From an uncultured Lachnospira sp. (GTDB lineage Bacteria; Bacillota; Clostridia; Lachnospirales; Lachnospiraceae): 64,000 bases of DNA. The position numbers and the translations under genes are program-made. The notes beneath the pieces were generated by a model. That model searched no databases. It was given only the letters and a program-made list of their open reading frames with translations, and was not told the DNA's origin. The stretch covers positions 1 to 64,000 of the forward strand of contig CAKRIN010000007.1 in the NCBI GenBank assembly GCA_934343805.1, read 5' to 3'. Each line of letters opens with the position of its first letter. Within the stretch, counting starts at the first letter, position 1. This document shows, in pieces, positions 49,732-58,169 of this stretch.

Positions 49732-52170
49732 TTGAAAAAGAACAGATCAACATATTTGCTTTTTCTTATGCCATTGATATATGCAGCTGTATCTGTAATT
49801 GTTGTGTGGTTTGTCAGAACAAGTGGAACATATCCGCTTGGCTCAGATACAATGTATCATATATACAGGGGCAACTATGTATACAATTCCATAAAAGCAG
49901 GTAACTTGTATCCGATGTATGATCCGATGTGGTATAACGGCGTTGAATTATTACGTTTCTGGGCGCCATTGCCTGCTTATTTTATTGCATTATGCCAATT
50001 GATTGCAGGTGGAAGCCAGATGGGTGGCTACCTGGTGTTTGTAGGAGCAATATGCTTTTGGGGAGCTTTACCATGGCTTTTTGCAGGCTATAAACTGGAA
50101 AGACCATTCCTTGGAGCATTTATGGGACTGATATGGTTCTTTATGCCTAATAATCTCGTTGCGTTCTTTGCTGAAGGTAATCTGGCAAGGTCACTAAGCA
50201 TGGTATTTCTGCCAGTGTTTATATATGCAGCTGCAATGTATTTAAGGTATATGTACTTAAGGTATATTCCTATGATGATAATAAGCTTTATGTTTATAAT
50301 TATGTGTCATTTAGGATATGCAGGTATGGTTGCTTTGGCGGTAATATTATACTGTATAGTATATCTTATACAAAAAGGCAGAAAGAAAGCAGTGGCAGAT
50401 GTAATAATATCGATGCTTGCCGGGTTTATGATACTGGGAATATGGATTGTTGCATCACTTAATGGAGGAATAACTTCACTTGATAATTCAGAAAATATGG
50501 CTAATTTTTTCCAGAATATATGGGTGTCACTTAATCCTGTAAGAAGGATTAAGAATGGTAATGTAGATTTCTATTTTGGACTGGCAGCAGCTATTATTGC
50601 TGTATTTGGCGCATTTTTTGGATATAAGAAATCAAGGACTGGATTTATTACAGCAATTATAATTCTTATACTTACTACTAATGGTATATATCCGGTTCTT
50701 AAATTACTTCCGGGAAGCCAGTATTTATGGATGCTGAGATTTATTTCAATAGCATTGTGCATGATTCTTATGAGCTTTCTTATGTGGAACACATTAAAAA
50801 AGCCTTTTGTTGTGATAATGTGTGTATTGCTCCTTGCTGATATCATTCCATCTGTGACACTGATTACTGGTAATCATAATTCGGAATCTGTAGAAGACAG
50901 AATAGAAACAACACAGGATAACACGCTGATATCTAAGGCAAAAGAGATTACCACACAGAGAATGGCATTGATGGATGAGAGCAGTCTTGGATCAATGGGA
51001 GCATGGCTTGTTTCAGGTTATGGTAATGGCGTGGCCTCAACATTTGGAGCAGGAAGAGAGGCTGCAAATACAGCTGTTAATATAGTTAATCTCAATAAAG
51101 CTCTTGCGAACAGTAAGTTTTATTACATGTTTGACAGATGTCTTGAACTTGGCAATGATACTGTGCTTGTGAGGAAATCACTTCTTAAACAATATGGAGA
51201 TACTATAGATAATCTTGATATGGCAGCAACTGCTAATGGATATTCTATGGTTGAAGATAATGGAACATATAGATTGTATCATATTGATGTAAGTGGAAAC
51301 TGGGGAACGGTATGTAATTACGAGGCAATTGCTATAGGTACAGGTGCGGACAATATTACGATGCAGTTCCCTGTAGCAAAAGAAGGAAAGTCTGATAATC
51401 TTAATGATTACACATATAAGGAGCTGGCAGAGTATAAAGAAATATTTCTGGATGGATTCACATATGATGATAAGGAGGAAGCAGAGCGTCTGCTTATAAG
51501 ACTTAGCCAGTCTGGAGTGAGAGTTATTATATATGCTGATGGAATTCCTCTTAACAAAGATACACATACACAGACATTTCTTGGGGTTACATGCAGTTCA
51601 ATTGCATTTAGTAACGGATATCCAGATATGGATACAAGAATAGGAAAGATATATCCGGATATGTTTCCGCAAGGGCATACAACCTGGAATACTGTATATC
51701 TTGATGGACTTGACAGGACATGGGGAACATTCTACGATAACGGACTTAAACTTGCCTTTTATGGAACTGTTAAGAATGAAAATATAGTTGTAACAGGACT
51801 TAATCTCACATATTTCTATAGCCTCACAGGAGATCAGGCTATAGGAAAGCTTCTGGATAATATGACTGGACTTACATCGGAAAAACTGCCATTAAGAAAG
51901 ATTGTTCCATTAAAGATAGAATATTCTGATAACAGCATAAGTGTTATATCTAATAGTGATAATGTTAATACAACTCTGTCTTATCATGATATATTTAATT
52001 CTGAATCAGAGATATATGGAGAGAATAATCTGTTGTATGTTAACAAAGGAACAACGGTTATTAACATGAAAGTTCCGTATTTATGGCAGGGTGCTGTAAT
52101 AAGTGGATTAGGAATACTTATAACTATTATATGGATTATAATTAAAAGACGCAGACTCAGCCATTTATAA
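49732..52170 (+). CDS. Large polytopic membrane protein (PTPS-related, GT-C/YfhO-like) of the XrtG system
   Basis: An ~812-aa protein with about eleven N-terminal TM helices (residues ~1-385), a large extracellular domain and one C-terminal TM plus basic tail (RRRLSHL). The loop after TM1 has PLGSDTMYHIYRGNYVYNS, like the acidic first loop of GT-C glycosyltransferases using lipid-linked sugars. The family is usually annotated as 6-pyruvoyl-tetrahydropterin synthase-related membrane protein. The start is placed at TTG 49732, with GGAG 6 nt upstream; TTG 49720 is the alternative. A plausible role is glycan transfer in surface anchoring (inference). Confidence 0.75.
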   Translation: MKKNRSTYLLFLMPLIYAAVSVIVVWFVRTSGTYPLGSDTMYHIYRGNYVYNSIKAGNLYPMYDPMWYNGVELLRFWAPLPAYFIALCQLIAGGSQMGGYLVFVGAICFWGALPWLFAGYKLERPFLGAFMGLIWFFMPNNLVAFFAEGNLARSLSMVFLPVFIYAAAMYLRYMYLRYIPMMIISFMFIIMCHLGYAGMVALAVILYCIVYLIQKGRKKAVADVIISMLAGFMILGIWIVASLNGGITSLDNSENMANFFQNIWVSLNPVRRIKNGNVDFYFGLAAAIIAVFGAFFGYKKSRTGFITAIIILILTTNGIYPVLKLLPGSQYLWMLRFISIALCMILMSFLMWNTLKKPFVVIMCVLLLADIIPSVTLITGNHNSESVEDRIETTQDNTLISKAKEITTQRMALMDESSLGSMGAWLVSGYGNGVASTFGAGREAANTAVNIVNLNKALANSKFYYMFDRCLELGNDTVLVRKSLLKQYGDTIDNLDMAATANGYSMVEDNGTYRLYHIDVSGNWGTVCNYEAIAIGTGADNITMQFPVAKEGKSDNLNDYTYKELAEYKEIFLDGFTYDDKEEAERLLIRLSQSGVRVIIYADGIPLNKDTHTQTFLGVTCSSIAFSNGYPDMDTRIGKIYPDMFPQGHTTWNTVYLDGLDRTWGTFYDNGLKLAFYGTVKNENIVVTGLNLTYFYSLTGDQAIGKLLDNMTGLTSEKLPLRKIVPLKIEYSDNSISVISNSDNVNTTLSYHDIFNSESEIYGENNLLYVNKGTTVINMKVPYLWQGAVISGLGILITIIWIIIKRRRLSHL

Positions 52171-52191
52171 CAGGCTGGGTCTGCGTTTTTT
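52149..52191. terminator. Terminator closing the XrtG operon
   Basis: A 14-bp stem (ACGCAGACTCAGCC with GGCTGGGTCTGCGT, one G-U) overlaps the last codons of the membrane protein gene and is followed by a T-run. It is also placed to end the convergent antiporter transcript. Confidence 0.85.
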
Positions 52192-53109
52192 CTATCTGAT
52201 AAACAGATATGCAGTGTAGCATATATATAAGGTGACACAAACGGCTCCTTCTAACCGGTTCATATTCTTTTTCGTAAATGCAAATATAAATAATATAATG
52301 CTGCTTACCAGAAGTATTATACAATCTATCATAGATTCGGTAAGTACATGGAGAGGGTGTATTGTTGCTGACATACCCAGTATGAATAATATGTTAAAAA
52401 TATTAGAACCAATAGCGTTACCTAATGCCAGCCCGCTATCCCCTTTTCTTGTAGCTACAATAGATGTTACAAGCTCTGGTAAAGATGTGCCAATTGCAAC
52501 AATTGTAAGACCGATGAAATTCTGGCTTACTCCGAAATTAGATGCAATAATACAGGCGTTATCAACTACCAGATTACCGCCAAATATAACAGCGGCAAGA
52601 CCGCCGGCTATAAAAATAAGACTTTTGGGTAGAGGCATTACCTTGCAGTCTTCTACAGATGATCTGTTTTTCAGTGCAGATATTATCATACATGTGATGT
52701 ATCCTATCATTCCGGCAAGGAGAATTATACCTTCAAGTCTGCTGAGTTTTCCGTCAATAAACATAAAAATAAGGATAACAGTAACAATGATGTTGAAAGG
52801 CATATCGCGCTTTAGTATATCAAGATTGGTTTTAAAACCAGACATAAAGGCACAGATTCCAACAACAACGAGACCATTAAATATGTTGGAACCAACAATG
52901 TTGCTTATGGCAATATCATTGTTGCCAGATATTGCAGCATTGATGCTTACCGAAGCTTCTGGGGCGCTTGTTCCCATAGCAACAATTGTAAGACCTATAA
53001 TAACACTTGGTACTTTGAGAATTTTGGCAAGGGAAGAACTTCCCTCCACGAAGAAATCTGCTCCTTTTACTAAGAGAGCAAAGCCGATGAGTAGTAATAA
53101 ATATTCCAT
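52192..53109 (-). CDS. CaCA-family cation antiporter, probable Ca2+/Mn2+ exporter
   Basis: A 305-aa ten-TM cation exchanger with the two alpha repeats of the family: VAMGTSAPEASVSINAA with GSNIFN, and VAIGTSLPELVTSIVA with GSNIFN. It moves cations out in exchange for Na+ or H+. The family is usually annotated Na+/Ca2+. The upstream yybP-ykoY riboswitch points to Mn2+ export as at least one role. AAAGGAG precedes the ATG. It has its own promoter at the end of pdxT. Confidence 0.88.
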   Translation of the reverse strand: MEYLLLLIGFALLVKGADFFVEGSSSLAKILKVPSVIIGLTIVAMGTSAPEASVSINAAISGNNDIAISNIVGSNIFNGLVVVGICAFMSGFKTNLDILKRDMPFNIIVTVILIFMFIDGKLSRLEGIILLAGMIGYITCMIISALKNRSSVEDCKVMPLPKSLIFIAGGLAAVIFGGNLVVDNACIIASNFGVSQNFIGLTIVAIGTSLPELVTSIVATRKGDSGLALGNAIGSNIFNILFILGMSATIHPLHVLTESMIDCIILLVSSIILFIFAFTKKNMNRLEGAVCVTLYICYTAYLFIR

Positions 53110-53143
53110 AAATGCTCCTTTCCGCGATAAAGAAATGGAATAT

Positions 53144-53270
53144 AAAAAGAGACCTTTATCGCATCAAAAATGAATTGATAAAAGTCTCGTTAATTATAAT
53201 AATAACCGGCCATATGGCGTGATGACGACTATTATTGCATCTGGGAAGATGCTAACTACTCCCTCTTATT
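53144..53270 (-). promoter_or_regulatory. yybP-ykoY (Mn2+) riboswitch with terminator
   Basis: On the minus strand the leader reads AAGAGGGAGTAG, then a short hairpin (AGCATCTTCCCAGATGC), GTCGTCA, a second helix ending CCGG, then ACGAGAC and CTTTTATC. These are the conserved blocks of the yybP-ykoY manganese aptamer, in order, with P1 formed by ATAAGAG and CTTTTAT. The 3' P1 strand GAGACTTTTATC (53188-53177) is complementary to GATAAAGGTCTC (53160-53149). That pair forms a terminator followed by TTTTT (53148-53144). Metal binding should favour the aptamer and transcription of the antiporter. Confidence 0.9.
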
Positions 53271-53276
53271 AACAAT

Positions 53277-53305
53277 ATATTAATATATATGCTAATGCGT
53301 GTCAA
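53277..53305 (-). promoter_or_regulatory. Promoter of the riboswitch/antiporter transcript
   Basis: On the minus strand, TTGACA (53305-53300), a 17-bp spacer and TAATAT (53282-53277) form a near-consensus promoter abutting the pdxT stop codon. The predicted start near 53270 coincides with the 5' edge of the aptamer. Confidence 0.8.
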
Positions 53306-53884
53306 TTATTTACTGATAATATTATTCTGGCAAAGAGAAATAAAATATTCGTGGATTCTTGAATCATCTGATAATTCAGGATGGAAAGCAAGACCAACCT
53401 GATTATTGTACTGTACAGCAACAATTCGGTCATCAACTGTTGCAAGTACATCAACGTGATCATTGACAGATGAAACAAAAGGCGCGCGGATGAAGGTCAT
53501 AGGAAATTCACCAAAACCTTTTAGTGAGGCAGTTCTTATGAAACTGCCAAGCTGTCTGCCATATGCATTTCTCCTTACTGTAACAGGAAGGGTGCCGATA
53601 TGTACATTATTATCATTGTCAATATGCTCGGCTAAAAGAATCAGACCGGCACAGGTTGCAAGGGTTGGGAGTCCATCTGTAATTAAATCTTTGATAGTAT
53701 CCAGCATATCAAGCTTTCTTAAAAGCTGCCCCTGGACAGTGCTTTCTCCACCTGGAAGAATGAGCCCATCAATACCGTTAAGATCATCTTTCTGACGTAT
53801 TTCAACTGCGTCATGACCGATTTTTTCAATTATGTGTTTGTGCTCAATAAATGCACCCTGTACGGCGAGAATACCTATTTTCAT
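53306..53884 (-). CDS. pdxT: Pyridoxal 5'-phosphate synthase glutaminase subunit
   Basis: Supplies ammonia from glutamine to PdxS. The 192-aa class I glutaminase has LPGGESTVQGQLLRK (oxyanion region), the nucleophile in LATCAGLILLA, and the His-x-Glu pair in AFHPELSDD. GAGG precedes the ATG. It follows pdxS by 37 nt on the minus strand. Confidence 0.95.
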   Translation of the reverse strand: MKIGILAVQGAFIEHKHIIEKIGHDAVEIRQKDDLNGIDGLILPGGESTVQGQLLRKLDMLDTIKDLITDGLPTLATCAGLILLAEHIDNDNNVHIGTLPVTVRRNAYGRQLGSFIRTASLKGFGEFPMTFIRAPFVSSVNDHVDVLATVDDRIVAVQYNNQVGLAFHPELSDDSRIHEYFISLCQNNIISK

Positions 53885-53921
53885 ATAATTCCTCTTTTCT
53901 GGACAGATAGTATTATTGTTA

Positions 53922-54803
53922 CTATCTTCCTCTTTCCTCCATGATTATCTGGATTTCGCTAGGATTAATACCAACCATAGCTTCGCCTAAATCTTCTGAT
54001 AACTTTGCAATAAGCGCAGCGTCTGTGTAATTAGTAACAGCCTGAACTATGGCAGATGCTCTCTTTGCAGGATTTCCAGACTTGAATATACCGGAACCTA
54101 CGAATACACCCTCGGCACCTAGCTGCATCATTAGTGCAGCATCAGCAGGAGTAGCAACACCACCGGCAGCAAAGTTTACAACAGGAAGTTTTCCATTATC
54201 ATGTACATAGAGGACAAGGTCATATGGAACCTGTAACTGTTTAGCTTCTTCAAAAAGCTCATCCTTCTGCATAGATGTTATCTTTCTGATTTCTGAATTC
54301 ATCTTTCTCATGTGGCGTACAGCCTGAACAACATCTCCTGTACCAGGTTCGCCCTTTGTTCTTATCATAGAAGCACCCTCGTTGATTCTTCTTAAAGCCT
54401 CGCCTAAATCTCTTGCGCCACATACGAAAGGTACTTTGAACTGTGTCTTATCAATATGGTATACATCATCAGCAGGAGACAATACTTCAGATTCATCAAT
54501 ATAGTCAATTTCAATTGCCTGTAAAATCTGTGCTTCAACAAAGTGACCTATACGGCATTTGGCCATAACAGGTATACTTACTGCATCCTGAATACCTTTT
54601 ATCATTTTAGGGTCACTCATACGTGATACACCGCCAGCAGCTCTTATGTCAGCGGGGATTCTTTCAAGAGCCATAACGGCACATGCACCAGCTGCCTCTG
54701 CAATCTTTGCCTGTTCCGGTGTGGTAACGTCCATGATAACACCACCCTTTAACATCTGTGCCAAACCCTTATTTAACTCATACTGTGAATTATTAGTTGT
54801 CAT
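53922..54803 (-). CDS. pdxS: Pyridoxal 5'-phosphate synthase lyase subunit
   Basis: Builds PLP from ribose-5-phosphate, glyceraldehyde-3-phosphate and PdxT-derived ammonia. The 293-aa (beta/alpha)8 protein is highly conserved: [37 protein letters not shown] with an active-site lysine, [25 protein letters not shown] and [26 protein letters not shown] lies upstream. A perfect palindrome lies in its upstream region (54861-54880). Confidence 0.97.
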   Translation of the reverse strand: MTTNNSQYELNKGLAQMLKGGVIMDVTTPEQAKIAEAAGACAVMALERIPADIRAAGGVSRMSDPKMIKGIQDAVSIPVMAKCRIGHFVEAQILQAIEIDYIDESEVLSPADDVYHIDKTQFKVPFVCGARDLGEALRRINEGASMIRTKGEPGTGDVVQAVRHMRKMNSEIRKITSMQKDELFEEAKQLQVPYDLVLYVHDNGKLPVVNFAAGGVATPADAALMMQLGAEGVFVGSGIFKSGNPAKRASAIVQAVTNYTDAALIAKLSEDLGEAMVGINPSEIQIIMEERGR

Positions 54804-54860
54804 AACTGACCTCCTTGATTACATATTTGTAATTGATTTTTACATATAATATTGCACAAC

Positions 54861-54880
54861 TGACTATAACAAAATAGTCA
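54861..54880. promoter_or_regulatory. Perfect palindrome upstream of pdxST
   Basis: TGACTAT and ATAGTCA flank 6 bp, 60-80 bp before pdxS. On the minus strand the right arm overlaps TTGACT, a possible -35. An operator that blocks or activates pdxST transcription is plausible. A smaller palindrome, ATTACA-TATT-TGTAAT, lies at 54819-54834, close to the ribosome site. No regulator can be named. Confidence 0.5.
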
Positions 54881-54930
54881 ATTTGATATAAATATTACAT
54901 GCCAGAATAAGGCCAGATGAGATTGTATAA

Positions 54931-55602
54931 TTATTCAAGCACAAGTAAAAGTGCCATCTTGAATCTTTCATTAGCTGTTACATTATGAAGGCCATTCTTT
55001 TCAAAATGGAAGCATTCTCCGGCGCTTATTTCATAATCTTTACCTTCATAACCGATAGTAGCTTTTCCATCAAGTGCGAAAACTATAGCATTACCAGGTG
55101 CACGATGAGGAGTAAGACCAGTACCCTTATCAAATGCCATAAGCACATATTTCATAGTAGGATTGCTTACGACATCCATATTGGCAATGCTGCCTTCCTC
55201 GTAAGATATAAGGTCTTTAAGTGCAAATACTTCGTTAGCTTTTACGTTTTTGTTCATAATGTTCTCCTTACTTAAAATTAATTCTGTGTATACAAGACCA
55301 GTGTTGGTCTGCATTCCGCATAGTGTCTTTTCTGGAACAATAACAGCCGTGTCAGGAAGAAGAGTAACAGTATCAGGTTTCGTTCCAAGAAGAAATTCGC
55401 CAGTGCCGGCAGCACCAATATACATAGTCATCCGGTCATAGCTTTCCTGACTTATGGAAGTATCCTTTCCCATAGAAAAGAATGTTACTTTGTTGACTGA
55501 TCCAAGCATGGAATCTCTGGAAATTGTCATGCCATCTCTTATCGGACGCATGTTTTCAATAGTAAATACATGATTCATATAGTTTTCTATGTTTCCTTTC
55601 AT
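54931..55602 (-). CDS. Double-cupin domain protein
   Basis: A 223-aa bicupin protein without signal peptide. The N-terminal cupin lacks a clear metal set. The C-terminal cupin has GLTPHRAPGNAIVFALDGKATIGYEGKDYEISAGECFHFEKNGLHNV, with the His, Glu/Asp and His expected of a metal site. The function is unknown; it may be a small-molecule sensor or enzyme. A decayed HxlR-type regulator lies divergently upstream, which suggests the pair was once regulator and target. Confidence 0.75.
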   Translation of the reverse strand: MKGNIENYMNHVFTIENMRPIRDGMTISRDSMLGSVNKVTFFSMGKDTSISQESYDRMTMYIGAAGTGEFLLGTKPDTVTLLPDTAVIVPEKTLCGMQTNTGLVYTELILSKENIMNKNVKANEVFALKDLISYEEGSIANMDVVSNPTMKYVLMAFDKGTGLTPHRAPGNAIVFALDGKATIGYEGKDYEISAGECFHFEKNGLHNVTANERFKMALLLVLE

Positions 55603-55664
55603 TAGTATTATTGTCCTTTTTCTTAATATATATTAAAATATAATAAATGGGAAGTACGCACATT

Positions 55665-55880
55665 TAAGTTATATACCTACCTGAAGTAAAGCGTAAGGAG
55701 AATAAGACTCTGAGCAGTACATTAAAGGAGATGGAAGCAGACGGATTGATTATAAGGAATGAGTATCCGCAGATTTCACCCAAAGTTTAATATAGTTTAT
55801 CGCCAAAAGGAAAGTCTCTTATACCTATACTCGTATCTATGTGTGAATGGGGAAGAGAACATAAAGAATTGACATTATAA
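55665..55880 (+). pseudogene. Decayed HxlR-family regulator
   Basis: Translating 55668-55880 gives a recognisable HxlR C-terminal half: NKTLSSTLKEMEADGLIIR, NEYPQISPKV, a TAA stop at 55788-55790, then YSLSPKGKSLIPIL and CEWGREHKEL, ending TAA at 55878. The stop replaces the Glu of the family's PPKVEYSL motif. The N-terminal helix-turn-helix start is missing: a stop precedes at 55665. Truncation plus nonsense codon mark a pseudogene. It is too short and interrupted to be seen as an ORF. Confidence 0.85.
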
Positions 55881-55926
55881 AATAGATGTACTATCATCCA
55901 AACAAGATGTAGGTACATCTATTTTT
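55879..55926 (+). terminator. Terminator of the former HxlR gene
   Basis: A 12-13-bp stem (AAAATAGATGTAC with GTACATCTATTTT) and a T-run, directly after the pseudogene stop codon. It also isolates the MarR operon from upstream. Confidence 0.85.
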
Positions 55927-55945
55927 ATTTATCAGGAGGTCTGAT

Positions 55946-56431
55946 ATGGATGATTCAGAAAGAAAGATAACGAAGATTGCAAGAGAAGCTGCCAAGTTCA
56001 CTGTGCAGACAATGAAAGAGGAAGGTATAGGAACAGCGGAATTTGACTTCATTCATCTTGTAAGACATAATCCGGGAATAACACAGGCAGATGTAAGAGA
56101 ACGATTAAAGATAGATAAGGGAGCAGCGGCCAGAAGGGCGGCAAGCCTTGAGAATAAAGGATATCTGTATAGAAAGCCGAATCCTGATGATGGGAGAAGC
56201 CAGTTATTATATGCTACAGAAAAGGCAGAACAGTTAAAGAACTCAAAGGCTAATATAGAAGGTAAATTCTATGAATGGCTTCTTGAAGGTTTTAACGATG
56301 AAGAAAGACAGTCATTCTGTGAGCTTCTTGACAAACTGTACTGGCGTTCTAAGCAGGAAAGACGGGCAGGATTTGTACATGTGGCAGAAAGAGTTGCAGC
56401 TGCTGGAAAAGAGGATAATGTACATGAATAA
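55946..56431 (+). CDS. MarR-family transcriptional regulator
   Basis: A 161-aa winged-helix regulator. Recognition region: NPGITQADVRERLKIDKGAAARRAASLENKGYLYRK; wing: NPDDGRSQLLYATEKAEQL. It overlaps the first exporter gene by 8 nt, so it probably controls the exporter operon in response to the transported or a related compound. AGGAGG precedes the ATG. No clear promoter is visible between it and the terminator 20 nt upstream. Confidence 0.88.
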   Translation: MDDSERKITKIAREAAKFTVQTMKEEGIGTAEFDFIHLVRHNPGITQADVRERLKIDKGAAARRAASLENKGYLYRKPNPDDGRSQLLYATEKAEQLKNSKANIEGKFYEWLLEGFNDEERQSFCELLDKLYWRSKQERRAGFVHVAERVAAAGKEDNVHE

Positions 56432-58169
56432 TAAGTGTAAGAATAGTCACACGACTGATCGTGTTTCATATTATTTTAAGTCAGAGTGGCATATTCTTGT
56501 GATAATAACTATTTCTGGTCTGATATATAATATCGGTCTGCTTGCAGGACCATGGTTTGAAGGAAGAATGACGGGGTGTCTTGTTGATATTCTTGGTGGT
56601 GATGCAGTATTTACGGATATGCTTACTATTGTTATATGTTATGTTTTGTCTATTGCGGTTGTACAGATATCAAGATACATAAAACGTTTCTATGTCAGAA
56701 GGTTTTCTAATAATGTTAACAGAAATATGAAAGAAGTTCTGTATAACAGCCTTGTACATAAGACAAGGTTACAGCTTCATGAAGAAGGAGCAGGAGATAT
56801 TCTTACGAAGGCTATTCTTGATGTTGATGACTGTGCAGAAGGAATGAGAAAGTTCACAACAGAGATATTTGATACTGGAGTGGCGTTAACAGCATATGCA
56901 GGAATGCTTTTGCTCTATGACTGGAGACTGGCACTTATAAGCATGATATTTCCACCGGTATCATATATTCTTGCTGAAAAAATGAAGATCGTTGTACAGA
57001 AAACAAGTACAGAATATAAAGCCCAGTCTGGAAAACTTAGTGCAGCAACACTTGACAGAGCAGGTAATGCTGTAACTTATCGTGTATATGGCTGTGAACA
57101 GGAAAGAAAGCAGGCGTATGAGGATAATTTATCAGCATATGAACATTCGGCGGTCAGGGCAAATATATGGGGAACAGCATTTCCACCTATATATCGTGTA
57201 ATATCACTTGCCGGAGTTATATTTATTCTATATTTCGGAAGCAGAAATGTATTGGGGATGGGGTGGAAAAGCTGGAATATAGCGGCACTGACCACATTCG
57301 TATCATGCTTTGCCAAGCTATCAGAAAAATCATCACATGCTGCAAAGCTGTTTAATGCAGTACATAAAGCGCAGGTTTCATGGAAGAGGATAAAACCTCT
57401 TATGAAGTACGAAGAGTATAACGAAGCAGATAAAGAAGTAAAATGCAATAATCTTGATATAATTGACTTAACATTTGCTTATCCTGGAAGCAGCAATATA
57501 TTTGAAAATGTTACGCTTAATGCTAAAAAAGGCGACATTATTGGTGTTACTGGAGCTGTTGCCAGTGGTAAATCTACATTTGGAAAGGTATTTCTATGCG
57601 AATATCCATATAATGGAAGTATAAAGATAGATGGAGATGAACTTGATAAGCTAGATGATACCAGAAAAGCAGGACTTGTTGCATATCTTGGACATGATCC
57701 GGAATTATTTAATGATACAGTTAAGAATAATATCCTGATGGGAGAAAATGCTGATATAACACCTCTTCTAAATTCTGTATGCTTTGAGGGTGAAGTGAAT
57801 GATATGGAGAATGGACAGGACACAATGATTGGAAATACGGGAGTCAGGTTATCAGGAGGGCAGGCCCAGCGTCTGGCTCTTGCAAGAACTCTTTGCCATA
57901 AGAAACCATTAATCATACTGGATGATCCATTTTCTGCGCTTGATAAGCAGACAGAGAAAGAAGTGTTTAATAACATGAAAAAATACACTTCAGACAGTAT
58001 AGTGATTCTTATATCACACAGATTATATCTGTTCCCACAGATGGATAAAGTTGTATGGATTGATAAAGGAAGAGCTGAAACTGGAACACATGAAGAGATT
58101 ATGAAAATGTGTCCGAAGTACGCAGCCCTTTATAATGAACAGAAAGGTGGAGAGACGGATGCAGGGTAA
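56424..58169 (+). CDS. Heterodimeric ABC exporter, subunit with degenerate Walker B
   Basis: A 581-aa half-transporter: six TM helices (~15-320) then an ATPase domain. Walker A is GAVASGKST, the signature is LSGGQAQRLALAR (intact), and Walker B is LIILDDPFSALD with Asp where the catalytic Glu normally sits. This marks the degenerate-site subunit of BmrCD/TM287-288-type heterodimers. The ATG at 56424 has AAAGAGG 9 nt upstream; an open frame continues far into the MarR gene. It overlaps the partner by 11 nt. The substrate is unknown (drug, peptide or lipid). Confidence 0.88.
   Translation: MNNKCKNSHTTDRVSYYFKSEWHILVIITISGLIYNIGLLAGPWFEGRMTGCLVDILGGDAVFTDMLTIVICYVLSIAVVQISRYIKRFYVRRFSNNVNRNMKEVLYNSLVHKTRLQLHEEGAGDILTKAILDVDDCAEGMRKFTTEIFDTGVALTAYAGMLLLYDWRLALISMIFPPVSYILAEKMKIVVQKTSTEYKAQSGKLSAATLDRAGNAVTYRVYGCEQERKQAYEDNLSAYEHSAVRANIWGTAFPPIYRVISLAGVIFILYFGSRNVLGMGWKSWNIAALTTFVSCFAKLSEKSSHAAKLFNAVHKAQVSWKRIKPLMKYEEYNEADKEVKCNNLDIIDLTFAYPGSSNIFENVTLNAKKGDIIGVTGAVASGKSTFGKVFLCEYPYNGSIKIDGDELDKLDDTRKAGLVAYLGHDPELFNDTVKNNILMGENADITPLLNSVCFEGEVNDMENGQDTMIGNTGVRLSGGQAQRLALARTLCHKKPLIILDDPFSALDKQTEKEVFNNMKKYTSDSIVILISHRLYLFPQMDKVVWIDKGRAETGTHEEIMKMCPKYAALYNEQKGGETDAG

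Noticed and set aside
52232..53173. 313-aa open frame on the plus strand over the antiporter gene
   Set aside because: It is antisense to the CaCA gene, which has both alpha-repeat motifs and a Shine-Dalgarno. The plus-strand translation has no recognisable domain and covers the riboswitch terminator.
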